From: Bryum argenteum
Lineage: Eukaryota > Streptophyta > Bryopsida > Bryales > Bryaceae
Direction: 5' to 3'
NCBI GenBank assembly: GCA_037043015.1
Contig: CM073323.1
Coordinates: forward strand, 14,835,258 to 14,899,257
DNA: 64,000 nucleotides
A program made the translations under genes and the position numbers. This document shows, one piece after another, positions 24,701-35,297 of the stretch. A model generated the notes under the pieces. It did not search any database. It had not been told where the DNA came from and saw only the letters and a program-made list of their open reading frames with translations. Position 1 is the first letter of the stretch. The number at the start of each line of letters is the position of its first letter.

Positions 24701-25400
24701 AATCCCTATTATTTTGGCCGCTTCAAATAGTGTGTGTAGCACAAATAAAAACAATGCCATGTAGATAATTACATTAAAATCAACATGCATTGAGATAACT
24801 CAAATAAATATTAAATATATTTTCCCATTTAAGAAATATTTAACGCATTTTTGATACCTTGTTAACTTTATTGTACAATTTCTTTACAAAAAGTAGATTT
24901 CTTGCATTATACGCATTATTCTTTACAATAAAAGTAAAACTCTTTACAATTAGTGTATATTTCTTTACACTTATTGTAAATTTCTTTAAAAGTATTGAAT
25001 ACTTCTTTACAATCATTCCTGTACGAATACTGGTATTTCTTTACAAATACTAATCGTATTTTACACTAATTGTATAATTCTTTACAAGTATAGAGTATTT
25101 CTTTACTATTAGTGGATATTCGTATATTCCTGTACGAATACTGCATATACCGTATAAATCTTTACATATACGAGTATTGCATATTTCCTTACAAATACTA
25201 CGTATTTTTTTATTCGTATTGTACAATAACCGTATAAATCTTTACAATTATACAGTATTTCTTTACGATTAATGTATGAATTCTTTACATTAACCGTATA
25301 ATTCTTTACACCATGTGTATATTTCGATTTGTACATTTCTTTACAATGAGCGTAAATTTTTTCACACGTACTATGTATTTAGCAAACATTACTCTATAGT
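24690..25400. repeat. Composite repeat: shared leader plus TTCTTTACA array
   Basis: The leader at 24690-24840 (containing ATGCCATGTAGATAATTAC and CAACATGCATTGAG) is also present at about 42200-42320 and 43190-43320. It is followed at 24874-25380 by roughly twenty irregularly spaced copies of TTCTTTACA(A/T), 15-35 bases apart, alternating with TAC/GTA-rich text. A weaker TTTCTTTAC-rich stretch at 51180-51400 lies next to other sequence shared with the 42-43 kb repeats. Confidence 0.65.
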
Positions 25401-25631
25401 TCTTAACGATTACAATAGTCTAGATAACCTGAATCACGTTAAAATGGCAACAATCCGATAACATGGCACAATTTTAGGGTGAAAAATTGAGAAAAATATG
25501 TAGAGAAATGGGGTCATTCTGAGGATTATATGGAAAATAGGCAGCCAATATGGCAGAATTTGTGAAGCAAAAACCATGAAACTTGGCAAGAATCTGGCCA
25601 AAGTGACCAAGATTCATATAGTTTATAAGCA

Positions 25632-25901
25632 ATGTGCATTCGTAAATTTTCTGCAGTATACACTTTCAAGATTTTATTTCCTAATATAAGTGGTACTAGT
25701 TACACCTCCATTGGAATTTGTGTATCCAACAATGTGTATCGCAAAGACAAGGTGATTTCCAACATATTCTTGCGAATCACTTCATCACCATCGTTTCGGT
25801 CGTCAAACATGATTACACGGCACATGAACTTTCAAGTTTTATTTCGTAATATAAGTGCCACTACATCTGCCGATCTTCCCTCCACGAAATATATCTTGTA
25901 A
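25632..25901 (-). pseudogene. Unrecognised protein relic, partner of 5.77-6.14 kb
   Basis: The minus strand carries peptide segments such as VIMFDDRNDGDEVIRKN and LVPLILGNKILKVYTAENL, interrupted by stops. Two internal segments (about 25667-25698 and 25828-25860) repeat each other. The family is not recognised. GC rises steadily from here into the 26-kb island. Confidence 0.3.
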
Positions 25902-26714
25902 TCCTAGATAGAAGGACGTTCTCTCATAAAACAACTACGAATGATCACGGATGTCGAAGTGCATTGCTTGCAAAAGATCGTCCGCCCTTGCGAAGAGTGC
26001 ACTTGGACAAATGGATACAGCACAGGTATCGAATGTAGGAACCTCCTTGTGACTAATCTACCCTAAACCATTCTCGCCTATCGAGTGATAGATGGAGGGC
26101 ATCTAAAGGACGCTTCTCGCTAGAGCAAGAGCAAAGTGAGAGGATCTGAAGACAAATACTACGCAACCTCCTAAGCTCGCAATGAATCTTTATTATCCGA
26201 GACTCGTACGTGAGCATTTTGTTTACACAACCCATGTTTCAGCCTGCTGGAAATAACGCAAGAGTGATACAACAGATGAATCTCCTTTATCCCCTTAGTT
26301 TCATTGGTGGGTTCCCCCACATCTGTGTATCGCTTCATCGTTCCCGGCTCCGTTAGTCCGTACTCCTCGACGAACTTCGCCCCGTTGCGCTTCTTCCTGA
26401 AAGTGTTGGGGCAGAAATTCGATGCGTGGAATGCGAAAATAATCCCCAAATCCCGAAAAAATTGGTTTCAAGATACCTCCGCTTTCTCTTCAACATGTCG
26501 AGTCTTCTCGACCATGGCCAGATTTATGATGCAATTCGCCTGCTGTGAGAACTATGATGAGGATTGTGACGGCTCCAGTTGCATCTGTCCTTAGTATTAT
26601 ATTGATTGCTTGCGTCCACTTCCAGTGCCCCTTTCAAGAAGTTCTATTTTTATTTCCCCTTCAATTCATACAATCTCCTCTCCACAAATGGCATGCGGAG
26701 AGGAATGAAACGAA

Positions 26715-26873
26715 GGGGAAATAAAAGTAGAGAGTCGGGGCCATGGTACAGACGAAATATGTTCTGGAGTTATCTCTTGGGATGTATAAAATTCATTGAT
26801 TCATGCACCAAAAGAGATGACTCAAGAGCATTGTGTTTGTTCCATGGCCTCGGCTCTCTACTTATATTCCCCC
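26715..26873. repeat. Long hairpin, copy 1
   Basis: GGGGAAATAAAAGTAGAGAG near 26715 faces TCTCTACTTATATTCCCCC near 26870. The inner parts GGGGCCATGG/CCATGGCCTC and GAGTTATCTCTTGGG/CCAAAAGAGATGACTC also pair. The arms are about 70 bases with mismatches and a small loop, as in foldback MITEs or young hairpin small-RNA loci. Confidence 0.7.
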
Positions 26874-27530
26874 CTCGCTGCATACCGCTGCACTTTCATG
26901 TTGTGCAATTTCTGATCGCACAGCCCACGTTTCCGCTCGGTGAACCGACGCAAGAGAGATACCACAGATGAACTTGTCTGGTGGAAGCCCTTTTTCTTTT
27001 TCTCCTTCGTTTCATTTGTGGGCTCCTGCACATCTGCGTATCTCATCATCGATCCCGACCTCGTCGTTCCGTACTCCTCGACGAACTTCGCCAATTGCTA
27101 TTCTTGCCGCAAGTGTCGGGGCGGAAATCAAATGCGTGGAATGCGAAAATAATTCACTTGACAGGGCAAAGAGAATCGACATATTGCTCGAAACCCCATT
27201 GTAGTTTCGTGCCTGCAAGCAAATCCTGTTTACATGAACTAATATTGTTCAACCTTTTCGCATTTTCGCTCGTTCTCCAGCCTGCGTCATTTTTATTTCC
27301 CCTTCGTTTCATAGGTGGGTTCCCCCACATCTGCATCCCTCTTCATCGATCCCGGCCTCGTCAGTCCAAACTCCTCGACGAACTTCGCTCTCCTGCTCTT
27401 CTTGCCGTAAGTGTTGCAGCACAAATCCAGTGCGTGGAATGCGAAAATAATCCACTTCCTGTTTTTATTTCCCCTTCGATCCATACAATCCGCTCTCCGC
27501 ACATGACATGCGGAGAGGAATGAAACGAAG

Positions 27531-27692
27531 GGGAAATAAAAGTAGAGAGTCGGGGCCATGGTACAAACCAAATATGTTCTGAAGTCATCTCTTGGGATGT
27601 ATATAACTGAGTGATTTATGCACCGAAAGAGATGACTCAAGAGCATTGTGTTTGTTCCATGGCCTCGGCTCTCTACTTATATTCCCCCCTCG
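27531..27692. repeat. Long hairpin, copy 2
   Basis: Same architecture as 26715-26873 and highly similar in sequence (offset about 816-827 bases). It is preceded by a smaller stem, CTCTCCGCA/TGCGGAGAG, at about 27492-27516. Stem-forming sequence is kept in both copies. Confidence 0.7.
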
Positions 27693-27860
27693 CTCCATAC
27701 CGCTGCGCTTTCATGTTGAGCAATTTCTGTCCTTCATCCGGTGAGCTACTAATACTCTTCAACCTTTTCGCATTTTCGCTCGTTCTCCATCCTGCGTCAT
27801 TTTTATTTCCCCTTCATTTCATTGGTGAGTTCCCCCACATCAACATCCAGAGTGCTACTG

Positions 27861-28870
27861 AACGAGCTCCATAGTCTCCCTTTTTTTCCCTGAGTTTCCT
27901 TGAATGGCTTTGCGCTCTCCAACCGAGTAGTCTTGTTTTTTTCCCTGAGTTTCGTTCCTCTCAAGGCATCAATCGGGGGGTGGAGAGCAAGCCAAAAACA
28001 TCCACGCTACGACAAATATACAGGTGTGCTTGTTCTCGTTCTCCAGCCTGCGCCATTTTTATTTCCCTTCGTTTCATTGGTTTTCCGTCAGTCTGCATCA
28101 ATGTTGGACGAGTTTCATATCTCCACGACGTATCAAGCGTTCTCCCTATACCATCGTTCAAAACCTCCACCTTAACATCCTGCCGGGCCTTAGTGGAATT
28201 CGTATCTCCTGTGCAAACATCCTCAAACATCTTTCTTCATGAAGTTCAAGCGAGACTCACAGTACTGCTAGTTTACGGTCATTCCGGACCCCGGATCTGA
28301 ACGACAGATTTGAACGTGAATCATGAAAATTCAGTAAATCAATGGTACCGATACACCAACAACTCCTCGTTAGACATGTCTTTTTTTTTTCCCTTAGTTT
28401 CATTCAAGTCGTAAAACTTCTCTACATCCATCGCCAGAGTCCAACAAACTACATAGGTGGATAAAAATGGCTTCGAGTGGACTCCCGTCAATGTTGCTTC
28501 CCTTGGGGTGCTTCAGCTTGGTGGTGCACCGCACAATTGTCGATGTATCGAATCCTCTCCCCGGAAGATCTGAGGGAGATAGCGAACGTTGTTACCGCCA
28601 CCGGTTCGTTCCTTTGCCATCTTGGATCCATCCGAGAGCCAATCCCACATGAAACTAGACTGGCATCGAATTGAACAAACGAGACTCAAATGTACGGGGG
28701 ACCAATGCTTGGTAAATTCCAAAGTAATCCACCACCAGGTCCAAAGACATCGCTCGCATTGACTCCATCTCCGCTGCCTCTTAAGTCCACAGATCCTATT
28801 TTCAACCTCCGTTGATCAGATTTATTTTTATGATGAGAAAATATGCATCTCCTCTGTACTTCAAAATCTT
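27861..28870. other. GC-moderate island DNA, no gene assigned
   Basis: Short open frames on both strands (for example from ATGGCTTCGAGTGGACTCCC at 28467) have no recognisable domain. A single diverged copy of the CCGGACC motif lies at 28271-28290. Confidence 0.4.
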
Positions 28871-28888
28871 GTGCTGGACGGACTGCTA

Positions 28889-29098
28889 GTTTAGGGTCGT
28901 CCCGGACCGTGGCACCCCAAACTTCTGGACGACCATCGAGAACCATCTAAGTAAGCAGGGATGAATCTTCGCGGCACGCTAGTTTAGGGTCGTCTCGGAC
29001 CATAGCACTCTGGCTTCCGAACAACCGTCGATAATCACGCAAGTCGATCAGCACGGATGAATCTACCGAGGCCTGCTAGTTTAGGGTCGTCCCGGACC
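28889..29098. repeat. About 95-bp repeat array with GTTTAGGG...CCGGACC motif
   Basis: The 20-mer GTTTAGGGTCGTCCCGGACC (or one-base variants), always preceded by CTA, occurs at 28889, 28982 and 29079, i.e. at 93 and 97 base spacing. Text between copies (CTTCYGRACRACC and GGATGAATCT) is also shared, so this is a short diverged tandem array. Further single copies lie at 28271, 29770, 31037 and 31822. Confidence 0.85.
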
Positions 29099-29349
29099 AA
29101 GTCACGAGCAGTACCATGTTGCTCATACAGTATTATTCACAAGCATGCAACTGAATAAATGAACGGCCGCTCTAAAAAATCAAAACAAGACTCGGAGTAG
29201 TGGGGCACAGAAGCGAGGTAAAGGGCAGACTAAATACCAATATGCGAAAAACTCTACCCCTTCTGTGAGGGAGGAGAGACCCCATTTATTAAAAAATATC
29301 AAGTCCAACTTCACTGAAGTGATTGGGACCACGCAAACAAACCTATGAA

Positions 29350-29500
29350 CTATAGACTAGAAGTAAACTGCTTCAGTGAATGAAACAAAGTCCGAGCATT
29401 CACTTTCTGTAACTGAGTATTGTCGCCGTCGGAATCCTCAACTACAGGAACACGTACACGCTTGCTTGAATTCTTGTGGGTGCCGGGCCATGAGATCCGT
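29350..29500 (-). CDS. Possible C-terminal exon remnant, unrecognised
   Basis: The minus-strand frame shows a basic then acidic segment, SSKRVRVPVVEDSDGDNTQ, ending at a stop. It is GC-rich and protein-like but short, with no domain and no clear acceptor. It may be a downstream exon of the minus-strand gene at 32.4-38.7 kb or chance. Confidence 0.2.
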
Positions 29501-29720
29501 GCAGAAGCATGAAGAAGCACCTTGAGGACCAGCTTGAGAACCACCTATTGAACCATCTCCTCAAATTAATATGATCTCCAAATCGTCGAGGACTTCGGTA
29601 TAGTCTTCATCTCCATTGCAACTCCTGCAACATCACAACTTTACAACAAGTGGCCACGAACGGTGGTTCGTTCAAAACAGAAGGCTGCTGGCAATTGAGA
29701 TACACCTCTTCGGCCCATAT

Positions 29721-29740
29721 TTACGAACGGTAGTTCGTAA
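29721..29740. repeat. Palindrome TTACGAACGGTAGTTCGTAA (leftmost full copy)
   Basis: This is the leftmost full member of the TTACGAAC...GTTCGTAA palindrome family. A weaker related site, ACGAACGGTGGTTCGTT, lies about 65 bases to the left and another (ACGAACAAGCTTTCGT) about 120 bases to the right. One copy of the GTTTAGGG...CCGGACC motif follows at 29770. Confidence 0.9.
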
Positions 29741-30489
29741 ATGTTTACGGCAGCAGTGCAGTTATCCTAGTTTAGGGTCGTTCCGGACCAAACATGCATT
29801 CATCGGCTCATCCATCCAGTAATTTCCTCCTAAGTCTGCAGTCGCTCACGAACAAGCTTTCGTAACAATGTAATATGAAGCTGATGGACGGCAGACATCC
29901 TAACGGTCACCAGGAAGTGCATTTTAGAGCACTCACGAGTATTGTGGATATCAGTACTCGAAAATGCCATTCAAAATGGGGTGCCCGAAAATACTCTTCG
30001 TGCTCAACGTCACGATGATTGCAGACGATCAATTTCATACCACATCGATATGAAAGCTGATTCGTGAGCGACTGAAGACTTTGAAACCTAGTTCAAATTC
30101 TCTCATGATTCCTCGTCTTTGTTATGTTTACTCGTACCATATTCTCCCAGCAACTCAAGGTACAAAACGATGAGGGCCATATTTGGACAAAGTTCCAATC
30201 AATTCTTAAATCACGCCATGATTATACTTCGTAGTAGCACTACTTCAAAGTAGCCCGAGTTGTCAGGAGAATATGATACGAGCAAGCAAAACTAAGAGGA
30301 GAAATAATACTTCTTTCACTCCCTTGCCACAACTCTATCTCAATACCCACAAGTCTCCGGGCTCTAAATCATATGCTCTAAATCAGATACTCAGTCTCCA
30401 CTGCCCTTCATACGTAATGGGTTGACAATCAAGCTTACAATTTGGCCTTTCGTAACCATATAATGCCCACTTCATCCAAGGCAATGAAC

Positions 30490-32060
30490 TTAACGCGAAA
30501 CATGAAAATCATCTTCCAGCATTTGCTGGATCTGAGGCGAGAGGAGGCTTGGTAGTAGAGAATAGACTTGGGTGTCTGCTTCTTGCTCTTTTGCTCGATT
30601 TTAAACCCAACGAATTGTAAGCTTCTCTATCGGAATTCTCCAAGTGTCGAGCACTTGGATTACAATATCAGTAGAATTGAACACTGTTCAGTGCTACTGA
30701 TTCTGTATTCCAAGTGCCAGTCAACGAGAGAATAGCGAGAGAGAAACCTGTAATTCATTCGATGTAAGTACGGCGTAAGAGCGGAAAGTAGCAGACACCC
30801 AAGTATATTCTGTACCACCAAGCCAGCAAATGCCGGAAAATACTCTTCAAGTTTCGTGCCACGATTATTGCATTGGATGAACTCGACATCAAATGGTTAG
30901 AAAAGGCGAAATTGTGAGCGACAGGAGACAGTCAACCATTTACCTATAAGGGGCCAAGTAGATCGAGTAGCTCAAGGGAGGCATGAATTAGAGACCCGAA
31001 GGTTGCAGGTATTGGGAAGGAGGGGCACATCTGCTAGTTTAGGGTCATTCCGGACCATATCTCAACGCTTCGAACAACCATGGAGAGTACTAAGGACTAG
31101 TACTCCTAACTGATTCAATGGTTACGAACGGCCGTTCGTATAATCAATAAAACAACTTTTTAAATATCAGCGTCATTCATGAAGATAGCCAACTGCGGCC
31201 ACGTAATTACATCTGTATGGTAAATGTCAACCGTCATGGACATGCTTATTGCATTACACACTAAGCTGGAAACATTACGCGAAACATGAAAAGCATCTTC
31301 CAGCACTTGCTGGATCTGAGGCGAGAGGAGGCTTGGTAGTAGAGAATAGACTTGGGTGTCTGCTTCTTCCATCTCTTGCTCTGTACTCAAACCCAACGAA
31401 TTTCAAGCTTCTCTGTCGAAATTCTCCAAGTGTCGAGTACTTGGATTACAATATCAGTAGAATTGAACACTGTTCAGTGCTACTGATTCTGTATTCCAAG
31501 TGCCAGTCAACGAGAGAATACCGAGAGAGAAACCTGTAATTCATTTGATGTAAGTACGGGGTAAGAGAGGAAGTAGCAGACACCCGAGTCTATTCTCTAC
31601 CACCAAGCCAACAAATGCCGGAAAATGCTCTTCAAGTTTCGTGTCACGATTATTGCTTTGAATGAACTCGACATCAAATGGTTACAAAAGGCGAAATTGT
31701 GAGCGACATGAGACAGTCAACCATTTACCTGTAAGGGGCGAAGGAGATCGAGTAGCTCAAGAGAGGCATGAATTAGAGACCCGAAGGTTGCAGGTATTGG
31801 GAAGGAGGGGCAGATCTGCTAGTTTAGGGTCATTCCGGACCATGTCAGTACGCTTCGAACAACCATAAGGGGTACCAAGGACTAGTACTCCCAACTGATT
31901 CAATGGTTACGAACGGCCGTTCGTATAATCAAGAAAACAACTTTTTAAATATCAGCGTCATTCATGAAGATAGCCAACTGCGGCCACGTAATTACATCTG
32001 TATGGTAAATGTCAACCGTCATGGACAGGCTTATTGCATTACACACTAAGGTGGAGTCTT
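30490..32060. repeat. 785-bp tandem duplication
   Basis: Two adjacent units, about 30490-31275 and 31276-32060, align end to end with an offset of 784-785 bases. By eye the identity is about 95%, with small indels. Each unit contains one GTTTAGGG...CCGGACC motif (31037, 31822) and one palindrome TTACGAACGGCCGTTCGTAT (31122, 31907). No coding frame is conserved between units. Confidence 0.9.
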
Positions 32061-32375
32061 ACAGCACTAAGAAATAACTGTCTAATTTAATCAACATCCA
32101 AGTCAATGTGACTTCCTTTCTAAGAATGTAAATGAAGGGGGGAAGCCCAATATAATTTGTAAGCGGGAGATGTATCGAACAATACAATTGATGTCAATTA
32201 ACATACTACGTTCTCCCAAGTTTTATTTTTCTGTATTCATTTTTAACTGTTTGGCATTCACTTGGGAATATATATAACATTATGCTACTTTCTTATGTTA
32301 GGCATTTCAGATAGGTTGACATTGTTTTTTAAAAAATCTTTACATGTAACTCATGGACGTGGGCTTCGTTCATAT

Positions 32376-32585
32376 TTATTCCGGGCAGGAACCGGAGTCC
32401 GCATCGTCCTCATACGCACGCGGAGTACCAGAGGAGTCGCTTACGGAAACCACCATCGGATACTCCGGACATTCGATAGGCTCCATGTCCTTGCGTTTTA
32501 CACCATGACAACTGCCGTAATGCATTTGTCCGACAGTCCAAAGGTCATGTATTTTTTGCGTGGCATTGCTGTGGAGATAGGGAAC
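32376..32585 (-). CDS. ParB-like gene, possible last exon
   Basis: A CAG acceptor (TATATTCAG|GTTCCC) starts a 70-codon phase-0 frame with NATQKIHDLW, CHGVKRKDMEPIECPEYP and an acidic end (RAYEDDADSGSCPE) before a stop. Composition matches the upstream exons and the phase fits the donor at 33098. An alternative acceptor lies 21 bases upstream. No domain is recognised. Confidence 0.4.
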   Translation of the reverse strand, partial: VPYLHSNATQKIHDLWTVGQMHYGSCHGVKRKDMEPIECPEYPMVVSVSDSSGTPRAYEDDADSGSCPE

Positions 32586-33097
32586 CTGAATATACAACAT
32601 GTGCAACTCGAAGTATGAGCCCAGGTCGGAAAAACGTGTTCATGGTTTCATTAATTCCTGTGATAAATCTGTACAATGCTTAACAAGAATGGTTGCTCCA
32701 CTCCCTCGGGTAATCTGAATGGTATGGACAGTTTTGGATTTGCTGAGGGAGAGGGACAACCCTGCTATGGGGAAAAAAGAAACAAAATCTGTGATAGGGA
32801 AAAATGCGTCACCCTATCGAATGGCTAAAAACCCACGCCGACTAACTATTAACAACTGGGACTACCCAAATGGGTTTCCAGCCCCAATATAATATCTATG
32901 GATTGCCAGCAGCAGCAGAGTCTTCCCCCGCAGTATCCACATGGGCGGGGACAAATATCCTGGATTGTACCTGTTTAGAAGAAACAGGTAACATCAACAA
33001 CCTTACCATACATGGGAACATCTATGTCTTGGTTATTCATGCAAGGTACTGAGAGTTCGTTCGACATACACGGAAAATCTTAGTTCTGAGGACTTAC

Positions 33098-35155
33098 CAT
33101 TGGAACTGTAGAATCGGGCTCCGTGACGGTGGGCGGATCGGAGAGCGCAACGATGGAAGGAGAAGCAGCGTTGGAGACCCCGGATTGTATCTCGGACCGG
33201 AAGCCAGAAATGGATTCCTGGTGAGGGATTGGGAACGTAATCTTCCCCGTTTCAAGGTCCTTGTACACCATCTGGAGGACCTCCTCCCTAATCTTCTTCT
33301 CCAGCCTCTCAGTCACCTCTTGCAGCTCGGCTTTGCGCTTCCGTGACTCGGCCTCGATTTTCTCAGTCTTCACATCCTGCAGATCTTGACCTGTCTGCTG
33401 GGATGAGGCAGCTCCTGAAGGAATGTCATTCTCCTCGGCCGGATCGGGCTTCATGGCTTCTCCCTGGACTCGAACATGGCTGATTCCTGCTCGATTAATT
33501 GCAAAGTTTCCCTTGGGAGGAAGCACGCACTCGAAGCGTTGAAACAACCTTCCCCTGACTCGCTCATCCTCCTCATCATCAGAAGAGTCACTGTTGAGGA
33601 TTATGCGGTCCGGGGCTGGCCTCGAGAACTTCTTCGCAAAGACCTTGTTGTCCAGTTCGATCTCTTTGGCCCTTTCCTCCCTCCGTCTCTGCGCAACCTC
33701 TTCTTTAGCCCGCCACGCCAGTTCTGCTTCCTTGGCAATCCGCCTTGCCATGGCTTCCTCGTCCTCTACGTCCATGCCTTCGCCGTCAACCGCCGCGTGG
33801 GCCTCCATAGGGGTTGGCTCCAAGAATGGTGCATCTTGCTGAAGTGACGTTGACGCACTTTCCTCTACGACGGCTTTCCCCTTCGACGCCTTCTGTTCCT
33901 CGGCCTTCTCCATCATTTCATTCTCTGCCTCGGCCTTCTCCATCATTGCCTTTGCCTCTGCCTCTGCCTCAGCCTTCTCCTTTGAGGCCTTCTCTACCTC
34001 TGCCTCAGCCAACTCACTCGAGGCTTTCAGCTCAGCCATGGCCTTCTCCTCTGCAACGGCCAACTCTGACGCAGCCTTCGCCTCAGCCCTCTCGACCGAG
34101 GCCTTCGCCTCTGCCTCGGCCAACTCTCTCTTGGCCTTCGCCTCAGTCTCGGCCAACACTTTCTTGGCCTCCGTCTCAGCCTCGGCCCTCTCTACCGAGG
34201 CGTTGGCATGTGCCTCCGCCGAGGCCTTCTTCTGTGCCTCGGCCAACTCTACCCTCTCCCTGGAAGCCTTCGCCTCTGCCTCCACGCTCTCCCTCGTGAC
34301 CTTCTCATCCTCGGCCCTTGCGAGGTCCGCCGCTGGAGCGTCCTCGCTCTCTGCACTTACGAACGGCCGTTCGTAAGTACAAGGTATGAAAGCCCATTCG
34401 GGATCCACGTCCCCCAAGTCAATCGCGTGCGGCTCGGGACTTTGCATTATCTGTGCCAGTCCGCTTGCTAGGTCATCCGCAGAATCCTCTGCGATCCTAG
34501 CTATCCGATACTAAGGATGCACTTGGACGTCCTCTACCTCCACTTCAGTATCGACTTCGGCCACCGCGAAATTGCTGCTTGTGTCCTCCTCTTGAGGACC
34601 TTCATTTGCGGGCGCTTCTTCGGCCGATCTATCATGCTGCTCTTCCACCCTTGGATCAGGACCCCTGCTGGACACCGAATCATCCACTTTCGTTCCCGGA
34701 GACCTTTCGGATTCTCCCGAATCACCGGATCACGAATCTACATCGTCCTTGTCTTGGGATCCTGACTTCAAGGAGAGGACTTCATCCTCCGCTGTAGGAC
34801 TGATCGGATCAGCTGGCGATGTCTCTGCGTCTGGCAGAACTTCGTCATTCTCGTCCGGGCGTTGAGAACTCTGCGTAGATATCTCAGCTCCAACACTTGA
34901 TTGTGACTGGCGAATGAAGTTGTCCCTGTCCTCAGGGTAAAACGCACCCGGCCTCAGACCTGTTTTGACCTCGTAATTTACAAGCGGGTAAACGACCCTG
35001 TAATCATACGAGTCAATGAGTTCCCCGATCATTAGATCCTTCCTCGGAAGGAAATATATCGGCCACATCAAAGGCCCCTCCGACACCGCCTTGAAGAACA
35101 AGGCTACATTCTTCTGCCAATAAGTTTCAATGCAGATTGTGTTCCTCTCCATCAT
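33098..35155 (-). CDS. ParB-like gene, exon with acidic linker and Ala/Glu coiled coil
   Basis: The exon begins after a TATCAG acceptor with MMERNTICIETYWQKNVALF, then a compact segment ending near YPLVNYEVKTGLRPGAFYPE. A long acidic, Ser/Pro-rich disordered stretch follows. Then, at roughly 34310-33850, comes a highly repetitive Ala/Glu/Lys region (runs like AEAEAKAMMEKAEAENE), expected to form a long single helix or coiled coil similar in composition to bacterial TolA. The C-terminal part has an ARRIAKEAELAWRAKEE helix, an acidic DSDSSDDEEDE-type patch and a final helical segment (KRKAELQEVTERLEKKIREE). The exon ends at a GTAAGT donor. A full palindrome at 34357-34376 is translated as part of TYERPFVSA. 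The reading is interrupted in the acidic part. Confidence 0.6.
34357..34376. repeat. Palindrome inside coding sequence
   Basis: TTACGAACGGCCGTTCGTAA, part of a perfect 24-base palindrome (34355-34378), lies within the coiled-coil exon and is read through as YERPFVS. It is the only full copy found in coding sequence. Confidence 0.95.
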
Positions 35156-35297
35156 CTGATACACAACAATGCCACAACTAATTAGTAAGGTCGGAAAACT
35201 TACGAACGCCCGTTCGTTAAATGCACTGAACTATGATGTTTACGAACTGCCGTTCGTAAACAAGCACCATCAAAACCCGAATTGATCAGAAACTTAC
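35156..35297 (-). other. Intron of the ParB-like gene with two palindromes
   Basis: The 142-base intron runs from a GTAAGT donor (35297-35292) to a TATCAG acceptor (35156-35158), with TACTAAT upstream of the acceptor as a good branch point. Both 35200-35219 (slightly imperfect) and 35240-35259 (TTACGAACTGCCGTTCGTAA) are palindromes, together filling over a quarter of the intron. Confidence 0.7.

Larger units (their letters stand above)
26190..27860. repeat. Complex tandem repeat of about 0.8 kb
   Basis: Two sequence blocks alternate. Block R (about 165 bases, with TTTATTTCCCCTTCGTTTCA and GCGTGGAATGCGAAAATAAT) occurs at about 26290-26450, 26990-27150 and 27285-27455, with partial copies near 27795 and 28060. 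Block H (about 270 bases, a hairpin) occurs at 26641-26912 and 27468-27732. On the minus strand the three R copies keep the same peptide, near AKFVEEYGLT...PGSMKRYADVGEPTNETK, with mostly conservative differences. That suggests they derive from a coding exon. CG content is well above the flanks. Confidence 0.75.

Noticed and set aside
33814-34299. Pro/Ser/Arg-rich plus-strand frame
   Set aside because: Shadow of the Ala/Glu-rich coiled-coil exon on the minus strand.
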